NCBI GenBank assembly: GCA_018398815.1
Contig: CM031609.1
Coordinates: 39,792,378 to 39,856,377, forward strand
Length of the DNA stretch: 64,000 nucleotides
Direction: 5' to 3'
DNA from: Conus ventricosus
Taxonomy: Eukaryota > Mollusca > Gastropoda > Neogastropoda > Conidae
The notes below the pieces were generated by a model. That model did not search any database. It was not told where the DNA came from and saw nothing but the letters and a program-made list of their open reading frames with translations. This document shows, piece after piece, positions 46,486 through 57,345 of this stretch. How positions within the stretch are numbered: position 1 is the first letter of the stretch; each line of letters starts with the position of its first letter. Position numbers and translations under genes: made by a program.

Positions 46486-46552
46486 TACAATTTTTAGCTG
46501 TTGTCAGCACGTTTGTGCCTAACAAGGCTTATGTTATTAAACAGTAGACCTG

Positions 46553-47880
46553 ACCACTCTGACTGATGACACCTTTTTACCTCCCTTGTATCCTTGAATG
46601 GATCCTCAAGCACAGGTTTTCCCCTGTACTTAATGCCGTTTACTGAATGGTTTTAGTTTTTCAGCAACTTAGTTCCTCGCAGCACCCCTTTCTTTTACTT
46701 TTCTACCCTTTGCTGATTGTTCTAGGGTGGGTTGAATTCTGCTTTTTGAATCCTTGGGGGTGAGAATACCACAGAATTATGGACTGTGGTATATTTCCAT
46801 TTGATGTTAGGTGCAAGACTCAGTCAGCCGTGTCTCCTTAAAAAGTTCTAATCGGTGGACGAAAGGCCTTGGAGCAGGTGATATTAATTGTGTTATTTGT
46901 ACGATGGATTGCAATATTCCAACATGCTAATAGTGAAAGCTTTTATATTTATAATCTATTACCTTAATTTTTCGTTCCAATTTTCTTCCATCCCCTCACC
47001 CCCACCCCCCTTCTACCGTGCATCCCCCATCCCTGTATTTTTTCGATTTTGTATTTAGTCTTGGCCAAGTTATTGATGTAATGATGAAGGAATTGTTTTC
47101 CAGCATTCGTTTTCTCCCACTACTAAATATTTCAACATGTTTTTGCTTGGTCTGTCAGTGGGAGATTATATCTTTCAGTGGATCCAAGTCGAGGCTGCTT
47201 TGTACAGTTCAGCTAATAACAAAAGCACAACAAGTTATACCAAATAGTACAGCTGACTGCAGACGCCTTTTGGCCTCCTTTGCATCCTTGAACGGATCCT
47301 CAAGCATAGGGTCAACAATTTTCTCTTTCATTTAATGCCGTTTACGTCATATGTTTTTCAACAACTTAATTTCTGACAGCACTTCCTTTTCGTTTATTTT
47401 TTCTGCTGCTTTGTGGTGCTGTTGGATTTGTTTTTGAACCCTTGGTGGTGCGAACACCACAAAGAAGTACAGACTGTATATATTTCCATTTCATACCAAA
47501 CGACCACAGATAGAATCAGTTTCTCTGACTAGTTCGAATCAGCAGACAAAAAAAAACGATTGAGCAGTTGATATGTAGGGAACTGTTTTCACAATTAGCC
47601 GTGTTTTCCAGACCAGTCTGAATCTGCAGATGAAAGGCCTTGGAGCAGGTGATAATAGTTTTTGTCTTCAAGATGGATGACAATGGTCCCCATACATGCT
47701 GGTGAAAGATTTTATGTTAATAATCTTTTGGCTAGATTTTTCGTGTTCCCGCTTTATTTCTTCCCCTACACCTACCCCCCCCCCCCCTCTTTTTTTCCAT
47801 TTCTTTTTCAATCTTTGCCAAGTAATTAAATAAATGATGAAGGTGTTAGCCTACATTTGTTCTCCCACACTACAATTTTT
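46553..47880. repeat. Diverged ~690-bp tandem duplication
   Basis: Matching landmarks recur about 690 bp apart: CTTGAATGGATCCTCAAGCA (46592) and CTTGAACGGATCCTCAAGCA (47287), TTAATGCCGTTTAC (46629, 47330), CACCACAAAG/TACCACAGAA, GAAAGGCCTTGGAGCAGGTG (46862 and 47633), and a C-rich stretch followed by CTTTGCCAAG or TTGGCCAAG. Identity is roughly 70-75 percent with indels. No coding frame is conserved between the copies. Confidence 0.7.
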
Positions 47881-47985
47881 CAACGTACTTTTTATATCTG
47901 GTGTTACAGATATCTGATATGTCATTTTCTGAAGATTCGTTTTCACAAATAATCAAAAGCAGCACTTATGCGCGTGCAAATACAC

Positions 47986-47987
47986 AC

Positions 47988-48029
<42 letters not shown>

Positions 48030-48056
48030 GTGTGTGTGTGTGTGTGTGTGTGTGTG
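47986..48056. repeat. (AC)n-CCG-(TG)n perfect hairpin microsatellite
   Basis: About 40 bases of AC followed directly by CCGTGTG... and about 28 bases of TG. The two halves are reverse complements and can form a cruciform or hairpin. Confidence 0.95.
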
Positions 48057-48093
48057 CCCAAATACACACTCAACCGCATACATACACAATGAT

Positions 48094-48339
48094 AATAATG
48101 GCACAGCCAGTGTTAGGCAGGCATTCAAGGCCTGACCAGTGCGTTGGGCTAATGTGTAGGTCAGACATCTGCTAAATCGTAGACATGAGACCCTCTTCCT
48201 GAATTCTCTTATCTTAGTCATCATTCTTTTTTAAATCTATCAGCTTTAATGTGCAGTGTGGTCACGAAACTTGGCAGTTGTGGTGTACCATAAATGAACT
48301 AATCCGCACACAGTGACACCTTGATGGAACTGAAACTGA

Positions 48340-48347
<8 letters not shown>
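48094..48347 (+). mobile_element. SINE-like fragment split by about 80 bp (candidate)
   Basis: Two pieces, AAGGCCTGACCAGTGCGTTG to about 48175 and TTGGCAGTTGTGGTGTACC to CTGAAACTGAAG (about 48268-48340), look like the two halves of a short interspersed repeat family that I recall as abundant in gastropod genomes. It ends in an ACTGAAACTGAA simple tail. Between them is about 90 bp of unrelated sequence. I cannot check the family here. Confidence 0.4.
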
Positions 48348-48383
<36 letters not shown>

Positions 48384-48515
48384 CCTATTTTGTGAGTTTA
48401 ATTTGTCGAAGTGACAGCCCTGGCATGGCTCTTTGCGGTCAGCTGGGGTATAAGCAAAACAAAATGAATTAATTGAAAGATAGAAATACCCAAAGATACA
48501 CAGTTCAATATTGCA
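48348..48515. repeat. (GT)n and spacer
   Basis: (GT) of about 27 bases at 48352-48378, then unassigned sequence up to the inverted repeat. Confidence 0.7.
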
Positions 48516-48800
48516 GGTGTCGTATATAATACTGTCGCTCATAAAATCGTTGTCGCGGCGACAGTATTTCCCGGGAAATACTGCAGCTGGTTCATGAAAA
48601 ATTATCGCTGAGCGACTTAATTTCATAAAAATTGGTCGCGCGACAGGATTTTACGAGAAATGTCCATAAAATCTTGTCGTTGCTTAAAAATAAAATTATG
48701 TCACAGCGACAGCATTTCGTGTAAAAAAAATTGCTGCCGTAGAAATGTTGTCGCTCTGAGACAGCATTTCACGTAAAAAAACGACGTCGAAGACATGTTC
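48516..48800. repeat. Left GCGACA/TGTCGC array
   Basis: Starts with the 23-bp terminal repeat, then about ten copies of TGTCGC/GCGACA words in both orientations. It includes a perfect 20-bp palindrome AGTATTTCCCGGGAAATACT (48563-48582) and repeated ACAGCATTTC(A/G)(C/T)GT words. Confidence 0.85.
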
Positions 48801-49035
48801 GGACTCTGCCCCAACTCTACCCCACCTCCCTCTCTCATGGTTTTACGTATCAGTTGCCCCATTGTCTTTCTGTCTATGATTTTATTTGTGTCCGCTTGAC
48901 TGTCGGTCTATCTTTCTGTCTCTATTTGTTTTTCTCGCTAATTGTCTCTATGTATCGCCCCTCCTCTATCTGTTTGACTCTCTTTAGTTTCACTCTGTCC
49001 ATCAAACTGTCTGTCAGTTGGTCTCTGCCTTTCCC

Positions 49036-49121
49036 GCCCCCCCCCCCCCCCCCCCCCTCTCTCTCTCTCTCTCCTCTCTGGACGTGCAAGTATGTGTGCG
49101 AGTATGTGGAGAGAGCGCGAC

Positions 49122-49174
<53 letters not shown>

Positions 49175-49233
49175 ACCCTGAAACAACTGCATTTATGCTC
49201 AAATATATTTGTGATTCATTTGTCCATAATCAT

Positions 49234-49307
<74 letters not shown>

Positions 49308-49594
49308 CTCCCTCACCCTCCCTCGCTTTCTCATTCTCTCTCTCTCTTTCTATCTCCCCCCCCCCCCCCTCTCTCTCTCTCCTAGGATACCCCCGTGTCA
49401 GCTGTCACTTTACATACCCCACCCACTCTGAACATCTTGTCGTGGGGCGATACTCTTTCCCCTAGACAATTGAATAGAACCCTTAAGACTTCTCCCCACA
49501 AACCCTGCAAGTTACACAATAATCTCTGTCTAGAAGTGCATGTGTGTGTTTTGAATTTGTTTGTGCATGCCCGCGCATGCGCGTTTACGTGTTC

Positions 49595-49662
<68 letters not shown>

Positions 49663-49676
49663 TGTGTGAGAGAGAG

Positions 49677-49710
<34 letters not shown>

Positions 49711-49772
49711 CTGTGCACACACGCATGTACACACGCATGCGTGGGCACACACGCACACAAACTCACACACAT
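49036..49772. repeat. C tracts, (CT)n, (GT)n, (GA)n microsatellites
   Basis: C tract with CT at about 49036-49075, (GT) at 49123-49172, (CT) at 49239-49304, C tract at 49357-49368, (GT) at 49600-49668, (GA) at 49668-49710, then CACG/CACA steps. They make all the long frames in this interval. Confidence 0.95.
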
Positions 49773-50477
49773 ACATTTCCTCACTCATGCACTCCCTTAC
49801 AGTACAGGAGGGACACGAACCGTTGAATGGAGTATGAGGTCAGAGATGGATGGGGCAGAGAGGAGGTCAAAGCCGAGGGAACAAATCATATAATTATCCC
49901 CATAATATTACATAATAGGGTGAAAGGGCTATGTGGAATATCAGTATGGATAGTCATGGGAAGACATATGGATAGTCATGGGAAGACAACGAGAGACACG
50001 AAATCGTATATAGCCGCACTCTTATATTATGGATTTCGTAATTCATTACATCTACACCCAACTCTTAAAACTCCTTTCTTCTACCTCAAATGTCTCCGAA
50101 TTTCTGATTTGGATCTTATTTTAAAGAAGAAACAAACAAAAACAAAAAAAGAAAATGATGTGTGGTAGTTCCATGGCATTATAGTATACTTATTACAAGT
50201 TGCAGCTTTTGGACTGCTCATTATTAATAGGCCTAAATAGTGTATGACGACGAAAGAGAAACAATTATGACAATGATATTTGAGAAATTTGCGTTATTAG
50301 CTATTTAACCGCTTCGACCTTACTGGACTATGTGACTTTTTACTTCTTAAACTTCGCGCCATCACAAAACGAACACATGTCTTTGAGCTTGGTCAAGAGG
50401 AACTTCATCTTTTGAAATTTTGGTTCTGTCTTCTACCGCAAGACTTGAGAGATTCAAGATCCAGCTTTGTCGGCAGT
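49773..50477. other. Unassigned interior of the 4.3-kb element
   Basis: A 113-codon frame (49827-50168) includes GISVWIVMGRHMDSHGK, encoded partly by a short direct repeat (ATGGATAGTCATGGGAAGACA twice). It ends lysine-rich. No domain, so I do not call a gene. Confidence 0.35.
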
Positions 50478-50499
50478 GTGTGTATGTGTGTGTGTGTGT

Positions 50500-50561
<62 letters not shown>

Positions 50562-50570
50562 CGCGTGTGT
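50478..50570. repeat. (GT)n with GC steps
   Basis: GT of about 78 bases with one GTGTGG break, then CGCGCGCG. Confidence 0.96.
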
Positions 50571-51681
50571 GGCATCCACTTGTTTAGAAGAAACATATCC
50601 AAATATTGAACTATATATAGTCACTGAACTGAACTGACGGTGCTTTCAACGTTTCTTTTTTGTTTTCGATCATTAATTCGTTTGTCTTTTTTAAAAGAAC
50701 CCATCCAAAACAAAAGATAATTTATATAAATGTGTTATGTTTCACATTTTGAACATATTATTATATTTATTATTTAATATTATATTTAGGCCTTAGGTGC
50801 CTTAAAACGAGCGTAATGAAAGAAAACCCATTTTGAACGTTACGTTCTGCATTTTTTCCTGCGTTGTTTATTTCATTAACCTAGATAATAGCTTTCGAAA
50901 AGAAATGGATGATCCTTTCAACCAAATACTGTGTTAATTAACATCAAATTACGGCTTCCTTGGAGCTTTGAATGCCTTAAAAGGACTGCAGTAAAACAAA
51001 GCCAAATGATGCCTGAAGCTCTGCATTATGGCCTCTGATAACTTTTGGGTTACTTGTGACTAAAATGGGTTACTTTGACTCGTTTGTAAATTCATGACTT
51101 TAAGTGCCCTAGAAGCACTGCAATTAAAGCAAGACAACTGAAAACTGTCTGTTCTGCGATTTGGTCTTGTATTAGCTTTTAGACTCTATTATGTTTGTGT
51201 TTCTGTTCTGACAATTAAGGATAATCATTTACTCTTTAAGTTTAGTTTATGAATGTGTTGAGATCTTAGGTGCCTTTAAATGGATTATCGAACATGCTCA
51301 CACATCTTATATGGCCAACTGACCAACAATATTGGTTTGGGTTTATGAATTATGCGTGTCGGTTAATATAGGCCCGTGGCCCAATATTTACCACTCTCTG
51401 GTCCATTTAACCCAAAATGATGTCTAAAGTGGGCTTCCTTTTCTTTAAGAATTTAATGATTTCTTATATAGAACTTTTTGAAATAAAGATAGCCATTTGA
51501 TGGCTGTACTATATGAAGCTCCTATGGTAAGCTTTACAAATAATTAACCTTGGGTGAACTAAAATTAGTGAAGAAGGTAGGGCTGCATTTCTTAGGGGTT
51601 CTTACTTACCCGATCTTCCCCTACTTCCGTTGTGCTGAATGTCCTAGGACTACAATATTGATAAAAACATCACATTTCACA
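50571..51681. other. Unassigned interior of the 4.3-kb element
   Basis: AT-rich. No gene recognised. Confidence 0.4.
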
Positions 51682-51738
<57 letters not shown>

Positions 51739-51769
51739 ACGCGCGCGCGCGCGCGCGTTCAAAAATGCG

Positions 51770-51806
<37 letters not shown>

Positions 51807-51846
51807 CACACACACACACACACACAACACACACACACACCACACA
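51682..51846. repeat. (CA)n with (CG)n steps
   Basis: CA of about 54 bases, CGCGCGCG, then CA with CACCACA breaks. Confidence 0.96.
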
Positions 51847-51847
51847 A

Positions 51848-52050
51848 ATTTAGTGATAGGTACGATGGGAAAACGTTCAAACAAGTCTCCTCCTCGTCTA
51901 GGGAGATTGAAAGCTTAATCCATAGATTCCGTTTGAACGTATTGAAAACAAAATATTGTCATAATGTTAAATGTATGTGTGGGAAATCCTTGAATGTCAG
52001 TCATTTGCTGATTCAATGCCAAGAGCAAGGGAGCTCCTAAGACATTCGGG
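51848..52050 (+). pseudogene. LINE C-terminal zinc-motif fragment
   Basis: The frame reads KQVSSSSREIESLIHRFRLN, then CMCGKSLNVSHLLIQCQ. A Cys-X-Cys...His...Cys motif after a basic helix is the usual end of LINE ORF2 proteins of the RNase-H group. The same kind of ending (CIPCHAPLTMKHVLLEC) is present in the LINE at 31.2 kb. Nothing else of the element is preserved. It lies inside the 4.3-kb inverted-repeat element, so it inserted there or was captured. Confidence 0.5.
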
Positions 52051-52394
52051 TATTGATGGTTATACTGATGGATCGACTTCATTGCCTTTACGATATATTT
52101 TAAACAATTACTCTGTTCTTGACTGAGTTTGTAAGCGTTTGTTAAACAGTTCAGTTGGTCCTTATCTGTAGATCTTATCACTTCTCACTTAAAATTGTTA
52201 AGGTGGAAGAGGGATGGGGGGGGTGAGGGGGGGGGGGGGAGCAGGGGATGTATATTCTATCGTTAATGGAATAATACACTTCATCACTTGCATACTTTAT
52301 TTACCCACACATAAACTGTCTGAATCAATATAGTGGAAGAACATTAAACCGACGACGACACACATACACGAATGGAAATTTGACTTTCGTCAAA
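52051..52394. other. Unassigned, with G tract
   Basis: A G-rich tract at 52216-52242 and otherwise unrecognised sequence. Confidence 0.45.
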
Positions 52395-52830
52395 AACATT
52401 TTATGATAAAAAATCACTTGCGACAATTTTTCATTCCAGGGCAGGCGGCATTATTTTCTGTGATATTTTGACGCTCAACAGCGGCGACGTTTTCTCACTA
52501 AGCAGAAAAAAATCGTCGCTGTGAAATATTAACGCTGCGACCATATTTCACGGGAAATGTTAACACTAGCAGTAATATTTCACATGAAAATGCGTCGCAA
52601 GCGACAGCATTCACTAACTACAATATTTCACAGTGTCCTGTCGCAGAAAGCTGTCGCAAAATTTCGAGCGATAGTATTTTATGGACAGCTACAATATTCT
52701 ATAGGACATTTTTCGTGAAAAGTTGAAGCGCGACAATTTTTTCCAGAAAATATTGTCGCTGCAACAATATTTCACGTGAAATGCTATCGCTGCGATACAA
52801 TTCTACGGCGACAGTATTATATACGACACC
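52395..52830. repeat. Right GCGACA/TGTCGC array
   Basis: Contains repeated ATATTTCAC(A/G)(T/G)GAAA, GTCGC(T/A)G and GCGACA words, among them TTTCACGGGAAATGTTAACA and ATATTTCACGTGAAATGCTA (both near-palindromic), and ends with the inverse of the left 23-bp repeat. Confidence 0.85.
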
Positions 52831-53328
52831 GGCCCTTTAATGAATAAAATTCTAAGCTTTGGCAAATTTTATACTTATGAATCGAATGAACATATCCTAG
52901 CATACTAGCCAACCTTTTTTTTCAAATTGATATTGTGGAAAAACTACTACCAATTTAGATTAAAATAAGGCACCAAATATAGCCCTTTTCTGCTATTGTT
53001 TTGTGCTTATGTTACTGACCAAAGCTGGCGAGCCCGAGACTCGTGAGGGACCGTCAATCCCGGACAAGTCAGATACTTGACTGCTTACTTGGTTGACGGG
53101 TTTTACTTTCTTAGTTGAATGAATATTGATGGTCAGTTAGCAGGATTTTGTTGATCTGCAAAAGATTGTTAGTCACATTTGCTGTATTGTGAATTCTGTC
53201 AGATGTATTTGGTTTTTGTTAACGGCGATATTATAGCCTCAAAACATCTAAGTCTGGTTATGACGTCGCCAGTCTCTGGATACTTTAGGATGAGGAAAAT
53301 CCTAAGTGCTCTGATGTTTCTTATGTAG
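52831..53328. other. Probable intron or 5' flank of the receptor gene
   Basis: No supported coding. A candidate acceptor (TTCTTATGTAG) lies at 53318-53328 directly before the receptor frame. Earlier exons, including the signal peptide, were not found. Confidence 0.45.
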
Positions 53329-56300
53329 AGAAGAATGTGTCAGTTCCGAACAGAACAATGATCACGGTCAGTTTCAAAGAAAGACCGCAGTATCGTTTCA
53401 TTAAACTTTTCTATCATTCCATGGACTATGATGATTCTGTTGGGGGCTACAGAGAATTAAAGTTTCGGATCAGATTATCAGAAAGACTTCTCACACATGA
53501 TCTTATTCTCAATGCCATAAAAATCAGTCTTATGGTAAATTGTAATTATTTGGGCAAATCAGCACCCTTTCTTTTGTTCTTTTCTTTTCTATCGAGAATG
53601 AAGCTCCTAAAAAGCTGCCAAATGGTTTGTGGAACTGTTCTGTGAACCACTATTCCCGTTTCCATCAGCACATAGCTTGTAATTTGCAAGCAGAGTGCGA
53701 AGATGGAAGAGACGAGACAGAGCACTGCCCCTTCAGCAGTCCTGAGTGCCAGGGCTTGGTGGCTTTATATAATAGCTGCTATAAATTCGGCAAGTTTCAT
53801 GGCGTGGATGGCAACCAAGCAGACCCCATACCAATGCTCAATCAGTATTGTAAAAAGCTGGGAGTCGAATGAGTTTCCCAATGTGTGGTGACTGGTCTCG
53901 TGCACTTAAAACCTTAACGAACACTTACTGGCGAGATCTATGGCCTATCACTTTATATGGTTATTATTCGAATGATATGTCAGTTTCTAACATGTACAGA
54001 CATAAGCTTTTGCATGAACGTTCCGTTCTTTATCACTGCTCCAGTCAACATCACATTGTTCACAATGGCAAAAAGAAATGCCATTTCTTTCTTCAAACCT
54101 CTAGACTAGACAGGACAGGTACCTTGATACATACCTGCTCCGAAACTTGTGTTGGGTCCCTAACGCCACTATGTGAATTCAGACCAAACAAGACCCACAT
54201 GCATTCTTATCACTCACAGTCCATTGCCTTAATCAGCACATACTTCTGGTCTGAAGGTCGGCATCTTGTAACGGAGTGCCACGATGGCCATGTCACCCAC
54301 ACATTTCTGCCGTGTGGATCTAATACATTTACAGTGTGTAAAGACGAACTTGTATCACGTGAAATTCACCGTCAACCACCGACTGCAAATAAAACTAAAT
54401 CAGCAAATACTGTTTTCCCAGTATTTACATGTACAGATCAATTCACCACACTATCACACACACTACTATGTGACTTCATGACTGATTGTGAGGATCAGAG
54501 TGATGAATCCATGTGCCTGTATCCATTTTGTGTCAATGAATTTACCTGCATTAATGGACAATGTCTGCCCTATGGCAATGTGTGTGATCACATGTTTGAT
54601 TGTCAGGACAGATCAGATGAGGACTGTGATTCATTCAGATACATAATTGTTACATACATGTATTTACCATTTCCAGCTTTGATCGATTTCAATGGAATCA
54701 ATAAATTTACAGCAGTTGCAATGAATTCCAGTGATCCCTGTCCAGATAGTCACTATCGTTGTCCTGGGGAGTTCAATGACTGCCTGCCTGTCTACACAAG
54801 ATGCAATGGGATGAACGACTGCATTGAGCACCAGGACGAAGAGGGATGTGAGTGTCCGATGTGCGCAGGATTTTTTAAATGCAGAGCTTCCTCCATCTGT
54901 GTGCATGGTGACCACCTGTGTGATGGCTGGCCTCACTGTCCGTTACATGATGATGAATTAGTATGTGACATGTGTCCTGTGCACTGTGCGTGTCAAGGTC
55001 ACACGTTCCTGTGTTTTCAGCCTTTTTCCAGCACGCTCTTCCCTCAGCTCCGCTACTTGGATGCCACAGGTTCTGGTATGGCACCGGCTGATGTCAATAA
55101 CCATTCTCGTCTTTTTCACTTGATCCTTGCTAAATGTTCCTTAACTCTTTTGTTTAACCTGAACATGCCGAATTTAAGAATTCTAGACCTCAGCAGCAAC
55201 AAATTTCAGCATGTCAGCACGACCTGTTTCCTTGGTTTAGAAAATCTTCACGCTCTGTCCCTGTCCAGCAACCCTCTCACCTTACTGCACGCTGATCACG
55301 CCTCTAATGTTTATCATTACAAACTGATGATTATAGATTTGTCATATACATCACTGTCGGTGTTACAAACACAAGTCTTTATATCATTTCGCAGACTACA
55401 GAAGCTGAATTTCACATCTTCACCCATCCATACCATAAGCCCCAGCGGCTTCCAGTCCTCACCACGTTTGACTGAGCTGTACATGGACGGCAGCCCTGTG
55501 ACAACGTTTCCACCAGACATATTCCAAGGTCTTTCTCACATGAAAATTATTGTCACGCAAAATTATAAGCTTTGCTGCAACCAGATTCTTCCCTGTGACT
55601 TTGACATATCATCTTGCCATGCTCCTAGGGACGAAATTTCATCGTGTGAGGATTTATTAAGTTCCAGAGTTTACCGAGGGTTTCTGTGGGTTGTCGCCAG
55701 TCTGTCGGTGATTGGCAATGCTTTCTGTTGCGGTGTACGTTTGTTTCCACGGAGCGTGGCCTCATCCAGCAGCTTCAGCACCTTTGTTATCAATCTTAAC
55801 GCTGCTGATTTTCTTATGGGTGTGTACATTACCGTCATAGGAGTGGCTGATGAACAGTTCCGTGGCAGATATCTTCACCAAGATGACACATGGAAGACCA
55901 GCTGGGTCTGCAAGATGGCTGGTTTCCTGTCTTTGGTGTCCAGTGAGGTGTCAGCGCTGATCATCTGGTTAATCACACTGGATCGTTTCCTGGTTCTTCA
56001 CTTTCCATTCAGCACGTTACGATTTGACAGAACGTCATCAACAGTGGCTTGCCTGATGACTTGGTTAGTTGGCTGGTTGCTAGGCTTGATACCGTTACTT
56101 CCACTGACATCACACTGGAACTTTTATGGGCAGACAGGCATCTGTATTCCTTTGCCCGTTACGAGAAAAGAGTTTGAAGGTAAACTGTATTCTTTCAGTA
56201 TTGTAATCATTTTAAACTTTGTTCTGTTTTTATTCATATCCACTGGTCAAGCTCTTATCTATTGGTCTATACAAAACAATGCTTTGAAAGTCAATACAAC

Positions 56301-56583
56301 AAAACAGTCACGTGACATGACCATAGCTCGACGGTTGCTCACTGTGGCAGTGACAGATTTCCTGTGTTGGTTTCCCATTGGACTGTGTGGCATATTGGTC
56401 TCAGCTGGTGTTCCCATCCCTGGAGAAGCGAACGTTGCACTGGCTGTTTTCATATTACCTTTTAATTCTGCCGTTAACCCTTTCATGTACACGTTGAACA
56501 CACTCTCAGAAAAACGGAAAAAGGCAAGTGACGCAAAACTTCTAAAGTGGTTAGAACACCATTCTGACGCGGCTTTTACTTAA
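53329..56583 (+). CDS. GRL101-type receptor: LDLa/C-type lectin/LRR ectodomain with rhodopsin-like 7TM
   Basis: One long exon after the acceptor at 53328 reads a CUB-like part (NRTMITVSF, 53.34-53.55 kb), an LDLa motif (CEDGRDETEHC, about 53697), and a C-type-lectin-like domain that crosses a frame change at about 53865. From 53869 the frame is open for 904 codons: four LDLa modules (about residues 187-365, with SDE-type calcium sites such as CEDQSDESMC and CQDRSDEDC), a Cys-rich cap (CPVHCACQG, near 370), about seven leucine-rich repeats (LRILDLSSNKF and others, to about 575) and a 7TM domain from about 604 (GNAFCC in TM1, DRF at 705-707 replacing DRY, NPFMY at 870). It is a class A receptor at the plasma membrane, most like the Lymnaea GRL101 family; the ligand is unknown. 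The 7TM part has no introns. The 1-nt loss near 53865 is a frameshift, possibly a sequencing error because everything else is intact. Confidence 0.9.
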
Positions 56584-56965
<382 letters not shown>

Positions 56966-57345
56966 ACTGTTATTTTTAACAGTTCTATTTCACACGACTT
57001 TGAACCTTTCACATGTCTCCGACCTATCATATTTTAAACTGTTCTATTTCAAAAGACGGTGAACCTTTCACATTTTATTGATCTATCATTTTCTTTTAAC
57101 TGTTCTGTTTCAAAAGACGTTGAACCTTTCACATGTCATTGACCTACCATTTTTTAACTGTTCTATTTCAAAAGACATTGAACCTTTCACATGTCACTGA
57201 CCTATCATTTTTTAACTGTTCTATTTCACACAACATTGAGCCTTTCGCACGGTTAGCGTATATACCTTTGATTTTTTTAACTATTTCACATGACGTTGAA
57301 ACTTTCACATTGAACAGACTTATCATTTTTATAACTGTTCTAAAT
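56966..57345. repeat. ~58-bp tandem repeat, about six copies
   Basis: Unit: CTGTTCTATTTCAAAAGACG, then TTGAACCTTTCACATGTCAT, then TGACCTATCATTTTTTAA. Copies diverge towards the right end. The copy spacing is about 55-60 bp. Confidence 0.92.

Larger units (their letters stand above)
48516..52830. mobile_element. 4.3-kb inverted-repeat element with GCGACA/TGTCGC terminal arrays
   Basis: A perfect 23-bp inverted repeat bounds the interval (48516-48538 and 52808-52830, beginning GGTGTCGTATA and ending ACTGTCGC). Inside each end lies an array of degenerate words built on GCGACA, TGTCGC, ATATTTCACG and AAAT(A)TTGTCGC: about 285 bp at the left and about 435 bp at the right, in opposite orientation. 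The interior has microsatellites, a LINE fragment and no transposase. This pattern fits a non-autonomous DNA transposon with subterminal transposase-binding repeats, or a foldback element. No clear target-site duplication was seen (left flank TTGCA, right flank GGCCC). Confidence 0.65.

Noticed and set aside
53329..56583. Glycoprotein-hormone or relaxin receptor orthologue
   Set aside because: The number and order of LDLa modules and the lectin-like and CUB-like parts fit the molluscan GRL101 group better, although the 7TM domain is related.
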